Shown: positions 48,263-56,670 of the stretch, piece after piece
Layout: each line of letters starts with the position of its first letter
Numbering within the stretch: the first letter of the stretch is position 1
Assembly: GCF_023614235.1 (NCBI RefSeq)
Contig: NZ_CP094264.1
Location: forward strand, 4,960,001-5,024,000
From: Streptomyces sp. MRC013
GTDB taxonomy: Bacteria > Actinomycetota > Actinomycetes > Streptomycetales > Streptomycetaceae
Direction: 5' to 3'
DNA length: 64,000 nucleotides
Notes under the pieces: model-generated
Told to the model about the DNA's origin: nothing
The model's input: only the letters and a program-made list of their open reading frames with translations
Database searches by the model: none
Translations under genes and position numbers: made by a program

Positions 48263-49987
48263 GTGGGCGTGGGGGAGCCGCTGTCGCGGATGCCTCAGAT
48301 GCGGCTCGACGAGCTGCTGGAGGAACTCGAGTCGCGCATCAACGCGGTCCGAGGCACCCGGGACCGCGTGCACAGCCTCCTGGAGGCCGTCGTCTCGGTG
48401 GGCCGCGAGCTGGACCTCTCCCAGGTGCTGCGGCGGATCGTCGAGGCCGCCGCGTTCCTGGTCGACGCGGAGTACGCGGCCCTGGGCGTGATCGGCCCCG
48501 ACGGGCGGACCCTCTCGCAGTTCCTCACCGTCGGGCTGGCGGAGGAGGAGATCGCCAGGATCGGCCCCCTGCCCGCCGGGCACGGCCTCCTGGGCGAGCT
48601 CATCCACAACCCCGAGCCGCTGCGGCTCACCGACCTCGGCGCGCACCGGGCCTCGTACGGCTTCCCCGCCCACCACCCGCCGATGCGCACGTTCCTGGGC
48701 GTCCCCATCCGGGTGCGCGACGAGGTTTTCGGCAACCTCTACCTGACCGACAAGCGCGGCGAGCAGGAGTTCGACGCCGAGGACGAGTCGGTGATCTCCA
48801 CCCTGTCCGTCGCCGCCGGCGTCGCCATCGACAACGCGCGGCTGTACGAGGCGTCGCAGCGCCAGCAGCGGTGGCTGCAGGCGAACGCGGAGATCACCCA
48901 CAGCCTCCTCTCCGGCAGCCCGCGCCTGGAGGTCCTGGAGCTCATCGCCCGCCGCGCCCGGGAGATCACCGGGGCGGCGCTCGCCGACGTCTCCGTACCC
49001 GTCGCCGGGACGGACGACCTCGTCGTCGAGCTGGCCACCGGCGCGGACGACGACACCCGCTGCGGCCTGGTGGTCCCGGTCGAGGGCACCCTGTCCGGCG
49101 GCGCCTACCAGGCGGGTGCGCCGGTGACGACGGCCGGCCTCGGGCAGGACGACCGCTACACCGCCGGCCCCCGCCGCTTCGACGGCCTGGGCCCGGCGGT
49201 CGCCGTCCCCCTGGGCACCGCCGCCAAGGACACCCGGGGCGTCCTGCTGCTGGCCCGGCAGCAGGGCGAGGCCGTCTTCACCGAGGGGGAGCTGGAACCG
49301 CTCCTGGCCTTCGCCGGGCAGGCCGCCCTCGCCCTGGAGCTGGCCGAGCGCCGCAGCGACGCCGAGCAGCTCGCGCTCCTGGAGGACCGCGACCGCATCG
49401 CCAGGGACCTGCACGACCTCGCCATCCAGCGGCTCTTCGCGACCGGCATGACCCTGCAGAGCGCCGCCCGGCTCGTCCGGCACGAGGGCGCCGCCGAACG
49501 CGTGTCCCGCGCCGTGGGGGACCTCGACGAGACCATCAAGATCATCCGCTCCACGATCTTCGGCCTGCGCGCCCGGGAGGAGGAGACGGGGCCGAGCCTG
49601 CGGGCGCGGGCGGCCCGCACGGTGGGCGAGACGGCGGCGATGCTCGGGTTCCCGCCCCGCCTGAGCATGGAGGGCTTGCTCGACACGGACGTACCGCCGC
49701 AGGTGGCCGATCACGTCATGGCGGCCCTCACGGAGGCCCTGAGCAACGCCGCCCGCCACGCGCACGCCACCCGGGTCGAGGTCGCCCTGCAGGCCACCTT
49801 CGACGAGGTCGTCCTCACCGTGACGGACGACGGCAGGGGGATCCCCGCCGACGGCAGGCGCAGCGGCCTGGGCAACCTCGAGGAGCGGGCCCGCGACGTG
49901 GGCGGAACCCTGAGCATCGAGCGCCCGGACGGGGGCGGCAGCCGGCTCGTGTGGCGGGCGCCGCTCGCCCCCGGCCGCGACGGGTGA
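48263..49987 (+). CDS. GAF-GAF sensor histidine kinase, DevS/OsdK-like
   Basis: 574 residues, soluble. GAF-A spans about 50-200 and contains YGFPAHHPPMRTFLGVPIRVRDEVFGNLYLTDK; H137/H138 match the region of the heme-ligating His of mycobacterial DosS/DevS. GAF-B spans about 225-365. HisKA_3 has RIARDLHDLAIQRLFATGM with phospho-acceptor H384. The ATPase domain has ALTEALSNAARHA, DDGRGIP and GLGNLEERA. Mycobacterial DosS and Streptomyces OsdK sense O2, NO or redox and drive DevR/OsdR. The matching response regulator is encoded at 51462. GTG 48263 with GGAGGAG. Confidence 0.9.
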   Translation: MGVGEPLSRMPQMRLDELLEELESRINAVRGTRDRVHSLLEAVVSVGRELDLSQVLRRIVEAAAFLVDAEYAALGVIGPDGRTLSQFLTVGLAEEEIARIGPLPAGHGLLGELIHNPEPLRLTDLGAHRASYGFPAHHPPMRTFLGVPIRVRDEVFGNLYLTDKRGEQEFDAEDESVISTLSVAAGVAIDNARLYEASQRQQRWLQANAEITHSLLSGSPRLEVLELIARRAREITGAALADVSVPVAGTDDLVVELATGADDDTRCGLVVPVEGTLSGGAYQAGAPVTTAGLGQDDRYTAGPRRFDGLGPAVAVPLGTAAKDTRGVLLLARQQGEAVFTEGELEPLLAFAGQAALALELAERRSDAEQLALLEDRDRIARDLHDLAIQRLFATGMTLQSAARLVRHEGAAERVSRAVGDLDETIKIIRSTIFGLRAREEETGPSLRARAARTVGETAAMLGFPPRLSMEGLLDTDVPPQVADHVMAALTEALSNAARHAHATRVEVALQATFDEVVLTVTDDGRGIPADGRRSGLGNLEERARDVGGTLSIERPDGGGSRLVWRAPLAPGRDG

Positions 49988-50175
49988 CCGCGGGCGGCGC
50001 CGCCCCGGCGCCCGGCCCGGGAGGCGGGGTGCCCGGTTCGGGGAACGGCGCGGTCGGACCGCGTCGGGGCGCGTGCCCGGGCCTCCCGCGCCACCGGCAC
50101 CGGGGCGCCCGGGCGACCGCGGTGGGAGGGGCTCCCGACGCGGCGTGGGCCCGGGGACCGGGCGCCCGCCGGCCA

Positions 50176-50640
50176 CTACGCGGTGAGCCGCAGGCCCGTC
50201 ACCAGGTCCGGCCGGATGCGCAGCGCGGCGTTCACCGCCGGATGTTCCGTCCAGGGGCGCAGGCGGGCGGTGAAGCGCGCGAGTTCACGTTCGTCGGTGA
50301 CCCGGTGGGCGTAACCGGTGACCATCACGCTCCAGCCGGTGTGGGTCTCGGGATCGATGGCGTCCGCCTCGTAGGCCACGACGACACCCGCCGTGTTCGC
50401 GGGCGTCACGAGGGACGCGAGCGTCGCACCGTCGTGCAGTTGGACGATGACGTCCTCCCCGTCTATGAGGTGGTTGACCGGGCGGACGGCGGGCAGGGCC
50501 TGCTGCGTGAAGACGATGCGCCCCAGCGAGACGGTGCCGAGCAGCCGCAGGGCCTCCGCACGGCCGAAGCGTGCCGTACGGCGGGGCGCCACCGCCTCAC
50601 GGCGGCCGTCCGCCGCCCCGTGCGTGGTCCGGTCCTTCAT
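50176..50640 (-). CDS. pyridoxamine 5'-phosphate oxidase-fold protein
   Basis: 154 residues. The split-barrel flavin-binding fold is seen in AEALRLLGTVSLGRIVFTQQALPAVRPVNHLIDGEDVIVQLHDG, VVAYEADAIDPETHTGWSVMVTGYAHRV and a short C terminus. Members bind FMN, F420 or heme; several are DosR-regulon members in mycobacteria. ATG 50640 has GGAAGG upstream. A palindromic 16-bp site lies 92 bp upstream (50725-50740), as for other genes of this cluster. Confidence 0.88.
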   Translation of the reverse strand: MKDRTTHGAADGRREAVAPRRTARFGRAEALRLLGTVSLGRIVFTQQALPAVRPVNHLIDGEDVIVQLHDGATLASLVTPANTAGVVVAYEADAIDPETHTGWSVMVTGYAHRVTDERELARFTARLRPWTEHPAVNAALRIRPDLVTGLRLTA

Positions 50641-50724
50641 CACGCCCACCTTCCGCTCCATTCCGGCCCGGGTCCCGGGCCGCCCGGTGCCCCGCCAGCG
50701 TCCCCCGGCGCCCACCGCCGCGGT

Positions 50725-50740
50725 AGGGCCGAACGGACCT
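50725..50740. promoter_or_regulatory. candidate DevR/OsdR-type box 1
   Basis: AGGGCCGAACGGACCT; its reverse complement reads AGGTCC-GTTC-GGCCCT. Centre 92 bp upstream of the pyridoxamine-oxidase-fold gene. One of six related sites in this cluster. Confidence 0.6.
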
Positions 50741-50772
50741 GTGAGCCATGGCCGGAATCCGGCCCGCGGCGG

Positions 50773-51099
50773 TCAGGCGAACGAGTACGGCACGGCACGG
50801 TCCACGCCCAGGGCGCGGAACACGCGGGCGGGGAGCGGCTGGACGCGGCACAGCCTCATGCGCGCCCCGGCCGCCGCGCAGCGCCGGTGCACGCGGAGCA
50901 GGAGGGCGACGCCGGAGCTGTCGCAGAAGGTGACATCGGCGAGGTCGAGCAGCAGTTCGCGCTCCGCGTCGCCGGTGAGGCGGGCCAACGCCGGCTCGAT
51001 GCGCTCGGCGGCGTGGAGGTCGAGTTCCCCGGCCAGGGCGACGGCCACCGTCCCCGGGCCCAGGGCGGTCGCGGTCAGGCTGATCGGAGGCGTCGTCAT
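50773..51099 (-). CDS. STAS-domain anti-sigma-factor antagonist
   Basis: 108 residues, SpoIIAA/RsbV type: VALAGELDLHAAERIEPAL, then LLLDLADVTFCDSSGVALLLRVHRR with the phosphorylatable Ser in DSSG, and VQPLPARVFRALGVDRAVPY. It would bind an anti-sigma kinase and free its sigma factor. ATG 51099 with GGAGAAAGG. It sits between the two-component genes with two tandem palindromic sites upstream, which suggests that the sensor system feeds into a sigma-factor partner switch. Confidence 0.88.
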   Translation of the reverse strand: MTTPPISLTATALGPGTVAVALAGELDLHAAERIEPALARLTGDAERELLLDLADVTFCDSSGVALLLRVHRRCAAAGARMRLCRVQPLPARVFRALGVDRAVPYSFA

Positions 51100-51191
51100 G
51101 ACGGCGGCCTTTCTCCGTACGAGGGTGCCCGGGGTGGTCGGCCCCGGCCGTGCCGGCGGGTGAAGTCCACCGCGGAACGCCGGGGGGCGGT

Positions 51192-51207
51192 AGGTCCGGC
51201 GGGCCCC
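51192..51207. promoter_or_regulatory. candidate DevR/OsdR-type box 2
   Basis: AGGTCC-GGCG-GGCCCC, centre 100 bp upstream of the STAS gene and 22 bp (about two helical turns) from box 3, like tandem response-regulator sites. Confidence 0.55.
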
Positions 51208-51213
51208 GCCGGC

Positions 51214-51229
51214 AGGGCCGAAGGTCCCT
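51214..51229. promoter_or_regulatory. candidate DevR/OsdR-type box 3
   Basis: AGGGCCGAAGGTCCCT; reverse complement AGGGAC-CTTC-GGCCCT. Centre 122 bp upstream of the STAS gene. Confidence 0.6.
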
Positions 51230-51368
51230 CCCCGACGGGGCCCTGCGCCGCGCGGGCGCGGGGGCCGGGCGCCGCGCGGCGTTTCCCCCGCCCGCGGGTC
51301 CCAGGCCACACCGACCGCATGGCGCCCGCCGCGCCGGGCACCGGCATGCCGCGGCGCGACGGCCGGCG

Positions 51369-51384
51369 AGGGCCGTCCGGCCCT
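51369..51384. promoter_or_regulatory. candidate DevR/OsdR-type box 4
   Basis: AGGGCC-GTCC-GGCCCT, perfect 6+6 half-sites, centre 85 bp upstream of the response regulator start, consistent with autoregulation. Confidence 0.65.
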
Positions 51385-51461
51385 GGTCGGGGAAGCGCCC
51401 GCACGGCACGATGCAGGCGGATCCGCCTGCGGCGGAGAACACGGCGAACACGGAGTGTGCG

Positions 51462-52166
51462 ATGACGGACGGCAGCGGCGGCCTCACGGGAAAGGAACCG
51501 ATCGGGGTCTTCCTCCTCGACGACCACGAGGTGGTGCGCCGCGGCGTGCACGACCTGCTGGACGCCGAACCCGACCTGACCGTGGTGGGCGAGGCCGGCA
51601 CGGCCGAGCAGGCGCTCGTGCGGATCCCCGCCCTGCGCCCCCGGGTCGCCGTCCTCGACGTGCGCCTGCCGGACGGGGACGGCGTGAGCGTGTGCCGGGA
51701 GCTGCGCTCCCGCATGCCCGACCTGGCGTGCCTGATGCTGACCTCGTTCGACGACGAGGAGGCCCTGCTCGACGCGATCATGGCCGGCGCTTCCGGCTAC
51801 GTGCTCAAGCAGATCACCGGGACCGACCTGGTCAACGCCGTGCGCACGGTCGCCTCCGGCCGGTCCATGCTGGACCCCGGCGCCACGGCGCGGGTGATGG
51901 CCCGGCTGCGCGGCGAGGCTCCCCGGCGGGAGGAGCCGCAGGGCCTGCCCGGCCTGACGGAGCGGGAGCGGGAGATCCTCGCCCTGGTGGGGGAGGGGCT
52001 GACCAACCGGGAGATCGGCAGGCGGCTCTACCTGGCGGAGAAGACGGTGAAGAACAACATCTCCCGGCTGCTGGCCAAGCTGGGCGTGGAGCGCCGCGTA
52101 CAGGCCGCCGTCATCGCCACCCGGGCCCTGGCCGCCCGGGACGACCGGGGCGGCCCGCGCGGCTGA
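51462..52166 (+). CDS. NarL/LuxR-type response regulator, DevR/OsdR-like
   Basis: 234 residues. Receiver domain: [30 protein letters not shown], phospho-acceptor D66 ([13 protein letters not shown]), [26 protein letters not shown] with the conserved Lys. The GerE/LuxR HTH is [51 protein letters not shown]. These features, including the KTVKNN recognition helix, match DevR/DosR and Streptomyces OsdR. ATG 51462 with GGAG. Its cognate kinase is probably the 48263 gene. Six palindromic sites nearby are likely targets. Confidence 0.92.
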   Translation: MTDGSGGLTGKEPIGVFLLDDHEVVRRGVHDLLDAEPDLTVVGEAGTAEQALVRIPALRPRVAVLDVRLPDGDGVSVCRELRSRMPDLACLMLTSFDDEEALLDAIMAGASGYVLKQITGTDLVNAVRTVASGRSMLDPGATARVMARLRGEAPRREEPQGLPGLTEREREILALVGEGLTNREIGRRLYLAEKTVKNNISRLLAKLGVERRVQAAVIATRALAARDDRGGPRG

Positions 52167-52275
52167 GCGGGGCCGGCGCGTACGCGTCGACAGACGGGCC
52201 CGCACCGGTGCGGCGGCTCCCGTACGGCGTCCCCGAGGAGATCGGACGGGAGCCGCCGTCCGTCCAGGTCCCGCA

Positions 52276-52518
52276 CGGGACGTTCCGGCGACGGCCGAAG
52301 CGGCCCCTGCCGGCCGTCGCGCCGTCCGCACCCCGTACGGGACGTCCCCCCGGCGGTCGACGCGGCCCCTGTGACGGCTGCCGTCCATCCGCCCCCTGCG
52401 GGGTGCCCTTCCGGCGGATGTCGTGCTCTCTGACGGCCGCCGCCGGTCCGTCCCACGAGGGGGTGCCCTTCCGGCGGCCGTCGCGCCCCCCGACGGTCGC
52501 GGTCCGTCCGCGTCCCGT
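52276..52518. repeat. degenerate 60-bp tandem repeat, about four units
   Basis: An 18-bp block (GGGGTGCCCTTCCGGCGG) is repeated exactly at 52400-52417 and 52460-52477, 60 bp apart, and weaker copies of the surrounding unit occur around 52276 and 52338. The flanks carry several CCGTACGG/CCCGTACGGG palindromes (about 52330, 52517, 52557, 52570). The region 52167-52831 has no convincing gene. The period is a multiple of three but no frame has a start or codon signal. Confidence 0.6.
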
Positions 52519-52831
52519 ACGGGGCCGCGCCGCATCCGGTATCGGGCGCCGGTGCCGTACGGGCCCGCACCCCGTACGGGAGCGCTGTCCCCTGACGGGA
52601 GGCCGCCCCCTTACGGGCTCGGCGCCCCGGGGGCGGACCCCGGGCCGGGTCCGGGGGCGGACCCCGGGCCCGTCCGCTCGGGGTGTCCCCGGCCCTCGGG
52701 TCGGCCGCGTCCCCGAGCCGCTTCCGCTCCCCGGCCGTCCCCGCCCCGCCGGGCTCCGCCCGTTCCCGCGGGTCCACCGCGCACGGGGCCCGGCCCGTGC
52801 CGGGTGCGGCCCGTCCGGTCCGCGCCGCGCG

Positions 52832-53695
52832 TCAGTCGTGCGGCACGACCGCGACGGGGCAGTCCGCGTGGTGCAGCGCGGCGTGGGCGACCGACCCGAT
52901 ACGGGTGCCCACGGGTCCCCGCCGCGCCCTGCGGCCGACCACGAGCAGCCGGGCGTCCGACAGGGCCGACAGCAGCACCTGTCCCGCACTGCCGGCCTCG
53001 ACGTGCTCGACCACCGGCACCTCGGGAAACCGCTCGCGCCACGGCGCGAGCGCCTCGTGCAGCGCCTTCCTCTCGAACGGCTCCAGCCCTCCCGCCGCGG
53101 TGGCGAGGTACGCCGAGCCGGGGCTGTAGGCGTAGAGCGCCGGCAGGGTCCAGGCCCGTACCGCCCGCACGGCCGCGCCGCGCGCGGCGGCCGCCTCGAA
53201 GGCGAAGCCGAGCACCGCGTCGCTCTCCTCCACAGTGCCCTGCTGGCCCACGACGACCTCGCCGCCCGGCGCCCGGCCGTCCCGGTCGCGCACCGACACC
53301 ACCGGCCGGGTCGCGGCGGCGATCACCTGCTGCCCGTACGAGCCGAGGAGGAAGCCGGCGAGCGCCCCGTACCCTCGCGAACCGAGCACCAGCATCTCCG
53401 CGCCCTCGGCCTCCGCCAGCAGGGCGGCGACCGCCGTGTCCTGCACCACCTCGGAGGTGAGGGGGAGGTCCGGGTACTCGCCGGCGACGCGCGTCCGGGC
53501 CTCCTGCGCCACGGCCTCGGCCGAGCGGGACCGCGTCTCCCTCTCCTGCACCAGGGGCACGTCCAGCGGCTGCCAGAGCCAGGCGTGCACGATGCGCAGC
53601 GGCAGCCCGCGCAGTGCGGCCTCGCCCGCCGCCCAGTCGGCCGCGGCCAGGCTCTCCGCGGATCCGTCCACTCCTACGGTGATGGCGCGGGTCAT
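52832..53695 (-). CDS. universal stress protein, tandem UspA domains
   Basis: 287 residues, two UspA domains of about 140 each. Domain 1: TVGVDGSAESLAAADWAAGEA...MLVLGSRGYGALAGFLLGSYGQQVIAAATRPVVSVR with the ATP-binding G-2x-G-9x-G-S/T pattern. Domain 2: EVVVGQQGTVEESDAVLGFAFEAA...LLVVGRRARRGPVGTRIGSVAHAALHHADCPVAVVPHD. ATG 53695 with GGAGG. Tandem USPs are core members of mycobacterial DosR and Streptomyces OsdR regulons. Divergent from a second USP with two palindromic sites between. Confidence 0.93.
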   Translation of the reverse strand: MTRAITVGVDGSAESLAAADWAAGEAALRGLPLRIVHAWLWQPLDVPLVQERETRSRSAEAVAQEARTRVAGEYPDLPLTSEVVQDTAVAALLAEAEGAEMLVLGSRGYGALAGFLLGSYGQQVIAAATRPVVSVRDRDGRAPGGEVVVGQQGTVEESDAVLGFAFEAAAARGAAVRAVRAWTLPALYAYSPGSAYLATAAGGLEPFERKALHEALAPWRERFPEVPVVEHVEAGSAGQVLLSALSDARLLVVGRRARRGPVGTRIGSVAHAALHHADCPVAVVPHD

Positions 53696-53785
53696 GGGGG
53701 TGCCTCCGTACGGTTCGACGGGGACGGCCGCTCCGGCCGCCTCTCTCCTCCCCTCCAGCATGGGCGGTCCCCGGGGCACCCGCCG

Positions 53786-53801
53786 AGGGCCGGTCGGCCC
53801 C
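53786..53801. promoter_or_regulatory. candidate DevR/OsdR-type box 5
   Basis: AGGGCC-GGTC-GGCCCC, centre 98 bp upstream of the leftward USP gene. Confidence 0.55.
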
Positions 53802-53864
53802 GTTTCCCGGCCGTTCGGCCGCGAGGCGGTCCCGTGCGCCGCGCGGGCCGCCCGTCCCCCCGGC

Positions 53865-53880
53865 AGGGACCTGTGGCCCC
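53865..53880. promoter_or_regulatory. candidate DevR/OsdR-type box 6
   Basis: AGGGAC-CTGT-GGCCCC, inside the longer near-palindrome CAGGGACCTGTGGCCCCCTG (53864-53883), centre 77 bp upstream of the rightward USP gene. Confidence 0.6.
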
Positions 53881-53949
53881 CTGCGCGCGCCGTACCGGCC
53901 GGGCACTGTGGGAGGCGAACCCCGTCCCCGTCTCCCGAGGAGCCCCGCC

Positions 53950-54822
53950 ATGTCCCAGACCGTCACCGCCGGCCTCGACGGATCCCGCGAGAGCCTCGCC
54001 GCCGTCGACTGGGCCGCCGAGGAGGCGCTGCGCCGCGCGGTGCCGCTGCGACTGCTCCAGGTGTGGAACGGCGACGACGACCCGCGCACGCGTTTCGTCG
54101 ACCCGGCGACGGCACGTGGCTGGGGCGAGCGGACGCTCGGTACGGCGGAGAGGCGGCTGCGCCGGCGCCACCCGGACCTCGCCGTCGAGCCGGAATGGGT
54201 CTGCGGCGACCCGGTCGAGGTGCTGGGCACCGCCGGCGACGAGTCGGAACCGCTGGTGCTGGGCTCCCGGGGCCTGGGCACCCTGGCCGGTTTCCTGGCC
54301 GGGTCCGTCTCGCTGGCCGTCGTCGCCCGCGCGCGGCGCCCCGTCGTCCTCGTCCGCCCGCACGACCACCCGGAGCCCGGGGCGGACGGCCCGGCCGGGG
54401 AGGTCGTGGTCGGCCTGGACGTCTCCCGGCCGGCCGGCGAGGTGCTCGCCTTCGGCTTCGCCGCGGCCGACCGGTACGGCTGCGGACTGCGGGTCCTGCA
54501 CAGCTGGGCCGTTCCGACGGCCTACGGACCCGACATGGGCGGCGCCCTGCCGCTGTTCACGGAGGAGGTCGCGCGGGACTCTCGCCGGGCGCTCGACGAG
54601 GCGCTGGCCCCCTGGAGGGAGAAGTACCCGGACGTCCCCGCCGTCCCCGAGTGCCGCCGGGGCCGGCCGGCGCAGGACCTCGTGGAGGCCTCGCACGACG
54701 CCCGGCTGGTCGTGGTGGGCCGCAGGAACCGGCGCGGGCGGATCGGCGCCCACATCGGGGCCGTCACCCACGGCGTCCTGCACCACTGCCTGGCGCCCGT
54801 CGCGGTCGTGCCGCACGACTGA
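53950..54822 (+). CDS. universal stress protein, tandem UspA domains
   Basis: 290 residues. Domain 1: TAGLDGSRESLAAVDWAAEEALRR...PLVLGSRGLGTLAGFLAGSVSLAVVARARRPVVLVR. Domain 2: EVVVGLDVSRPAGEVLAFGFAAADRYGCGLRVLHSW...LVVVGRRNRRGRIGAHIGAVTHGVLHHCLAPVAVVPHD. Both carry the GxxG-GS/T-type ATP motif. ATG 53950 follows GAGGAG. Related to, but clearly diverged from, the neighbouring USP, so an old duplication. Confidence 0.93.
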   Translation: MSQTVTAGLDGSRESLAAVDWAAEEALRRAVPLRLLQVWNGDDDPRTRFVDPATARGWGERTLGTAERRLRRRHPDLAVEPEWVCGDPVEVLGTAGDESEPLVLGSRGLGTLAGFLAGSVSLAVVARARRPVVLVRPHDHPEPGADGPAGEVVVGLDVSRPAGEVLAFGFAAADRYGCGLRVLHSWAVPTAYGPDMGGALPLFTEEVARDSRRALDEALAPWREKYPDVPAVPECRRGRPAQDLVEASHDARLVVVGRRNRRGRIGAHIGAVTHGVLHHCLAPVAVVPHD

Positions 54823-55106
54823 CCGTCCGCCGGCGCCCCGCGCCGCGCGCACCCTCCCGCGGGTCCTTCGGCGCTGCCCGGACGGCCCGGCGACCGAGGC
54901 CCGGCGGCCGGGGCACCGGCGAGCACGCCGCGGTGGACGGCTCGTCGCGGATCCGCCGGGGAGGGAGGAGGGACGGGCGTGTACGGGGCCGGGGCCGCGT
55001 GCACGCCCTGTCCGCTCCGACGGGTCCCGGCGGACACTGCCGGGCGCCCGCCGGGACCGGCCGGACGCCCGGGAGCCGCTGGTAGCATGGGGGCGCGCTT
55101 CGACAC

Positions 55107-55142
55107 CGCCGGGGCCCGTACCGATCGGTACGGGCCCCGGCG
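55107..55142 (+). promoter_or_regulatory. 36-bp perfect palindrome in the helicase leader
   Basis: An uninterrupted perfect inverted repeat centred on GATC (55124/55125), reading GCCGGGGCCCGTACC into its mirror, lies 32 bp before the DEAD-box start. As RNA it gives a very stable hairpin (about 16 bp plus a tetraloop). It could be a transcription attenuator, an RNA-stability element or an autoregulatory site for the helicase. Nothing else is seen in 54823-55106 apart from a weak copy of the DevR-like motif at 54860-54875. Confidence 0.6.
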
Positions 55143-55174
55143 CGTTCCGGGCGCCAGACCGAGAAGGGTTCCCC

Positions 55175-56593
55175 ATGAACGCGAAGCCGCCGGCCCCCGT
55201 ACCCTCCCGCGCGAGCGGCCCGCGGCGGGCGGGAGCGCCGCTCGGCCAGCCCCCGGCGCCGGCAGCGGCGCCCCCGGGCCGCCCCCCGGCCGAGACCTTC
55301 GAGGCGCTCGGGCTGCCGCCGGAGCTGACGCACAGGATGGCCGAGCTCGGGGTGAGGGAGCCCTTCCCGATCCAGGCGGCGGCCCTGCCCGGCGCGCTGG
55401 CCGGGCGCGACGTCCTCGGCCGCGCGCGGACCGGCTCCGGCAAGACGCTCGCCTTCGGACTCGCGCTGCTCGTCCGGACGGCCGGTGCGCGGGCGGAGCC
55501 GAAGCGGCCGCTCGCCCTGGTGCTGGTGCCGACCCGGGAACTCGCGCAGCAGGTGACCGAGGCGCTGGAGCCGTACGCGCGGGTACTGGGCGTACGGCTG
55601 GCGACGGTGGTCGGCGGTCTGCCGGTCGGCCGGCAGGCCGCGTCGCTGCGGGCCGGCGCCGACGTGGTCGTCGCGACGCCGGGCCGGCTGACCGACCTCG
55701 TGTCGCGTCGGGACTGCCACCTGGACCGGGTGCGGATCACCGTGCTGGACGAGGCGGACCGGATGTGCGACCTGGGATTCCTGCCGCAGGTCTCGGAGGT
55801 CCTGGGCCGGGTCCGCCCCGACGGGCAGCGGCTGCTGTTCTCGGCCACGCTCGACGGCGCCGTCGACGGGCTGGTGCGGGACTGGCTGCACGACCCGCTG
55901 TCCGTCTCGGTGGACCGGGAGGCGGGCCCGGCGGCCGCGGTGGAGCACCACGTGCTGAACGTCCACGCCGCCGACAAGTACGCGACCGCGACCGAGATCG
56001 CCGCGCGGGACGGCAGGGTGCTGATGTTCCTGGACACCAGGGCGGGCGTGGACCGGTTCACCCGCCACCTGCGGGCCTGCGGCGTGTCGGCCGCCGCCCT
56101 GCACAGCGGCAAGTCGCAGCCGCAGCGCGCCCACGCGCTCGCCCGGTTCAAGGAGGGCGCGACCACGGTGCTGGTGGCCACCGACGTGGCGGCGCGGGGC
56201 GTCCACGTCGACGCGCTCGACCTCGTCGTCAACGTCGACCCGCCGGCCGACGCCAAGGACTACCTGCACCGCGGCGGGCGCACGGGGCGCGCGGGCGGGT
56301 CCGGGAAGGTGGTCACCCTGGTCACCCCCGGCCAGCGGCGCGACGTGAACCGGATGATCGCCGACGCCGGGATCCGGCCGGCCGTCACCCGGGTGCGTTC
56401 CGGCGAGGAGGGGCTGACCGCCGTCACCGGGGCGAAGCGCCCGCCCGCCGGGACGGGGACCGCAGCCGGCAACGCCCCCTTCCGCGGCCTCGGCACCCGC
56501 CCGGGCTGCCCCGCGAAGGAGTCCCGCAGGACCGCCGAGGCCCGCAGGACGGCGGAGGCCCGCGCGGCGGCCCGGGTGCGCAGGGGCCGCTGA
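55175..56593 (+). CDS. DEAD-box RNA helicase
   Basis: 472 residues with all main motifs: Q motif (FEALGLPPELTHRMAELGVREPFPIQ), I ARTGSGKT, Ia PTRELAQQ, Ib TPGRLTD, II DEAD, III SAT, IV-VI with FLDTRAGVDRF, VATDVAARGVHVDALDLVVN and HRGGRTGRAG. Disordered Pro/Ala N terminus and basic Arg-rich C-terminal tail typical of actinobacterial RhlE-like helicases acting on ribosomal or structured RNA in cold or stress. ATG 55175 follows GAAGGG. Two hairpins terminate it. Confidence 0.93.
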   Translation: MNAKPPAPVPSRASGPRRAGAPLGQPPAPAAAPPGRPPAETFEALGLPPELTHRMAELGVREPFPIQAAALPGALAGRDVLGRARTGSGKTLAFGLALLVRTAGARAEPKRPLALVLVPTRELAQQVTEALEPYARVLGVRLATVVGGLPVGRQAASLRAGADVVVATPGRLTDLVSRRDCHLDRVRITVLDEADRMCDLGFLPQVSEVLGRVRPDGQRLLFSATLDGAVDGLVRDWLHDPLSVSVDREAGPAAAVEHHVLNVHAADKYATATEIAARDGRVLMFLDTRAGVDRFTRHLRACGVSAAALHSGKSQPQRAHALARFKEGATTVLVATDVAARGVHVDALDLVVNVDPPADAKDYLHRGGRTGRAGGSGKVVTLVTPGQRRDVNRMIADAGIRPAVTRVRSGEEGLTAVTGAKRPPAGTGTAAGNAPFRGLGTRPGCPAKESRRTAEARRTAEARAAARVRRGR

Positions 56594-56670
56594 CGCCGGA
56601 CGGCGCCGAACGCCGGGACCCGCCTTCCCGCCGTCCGGTACACCGCGCCCGCCGCCGGGTCCGGAACCGC

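Noticed and set aside
52276..52518. CRISPR-like array
   Set aside because: The units are contiguous and degenerate, without constant repeats separated by unique spacers, and no cas genes are present; the same applies to 62181-62330.
54860..54875. Weak DevR-like motif CGGGTCCTTCGGCGCT
   Set aside because: Three mismatches to the others and more than 300 bp from the helicase start; kept only as a remark.
51455..56593. 1700-codon open frame that includes the DEAD-box helicase
   Set aside because: Only the part from ATG 55175 has helicase motifs and a ribosome binding site; the rest is a GC-driven shadow across the regulator and USP genes.
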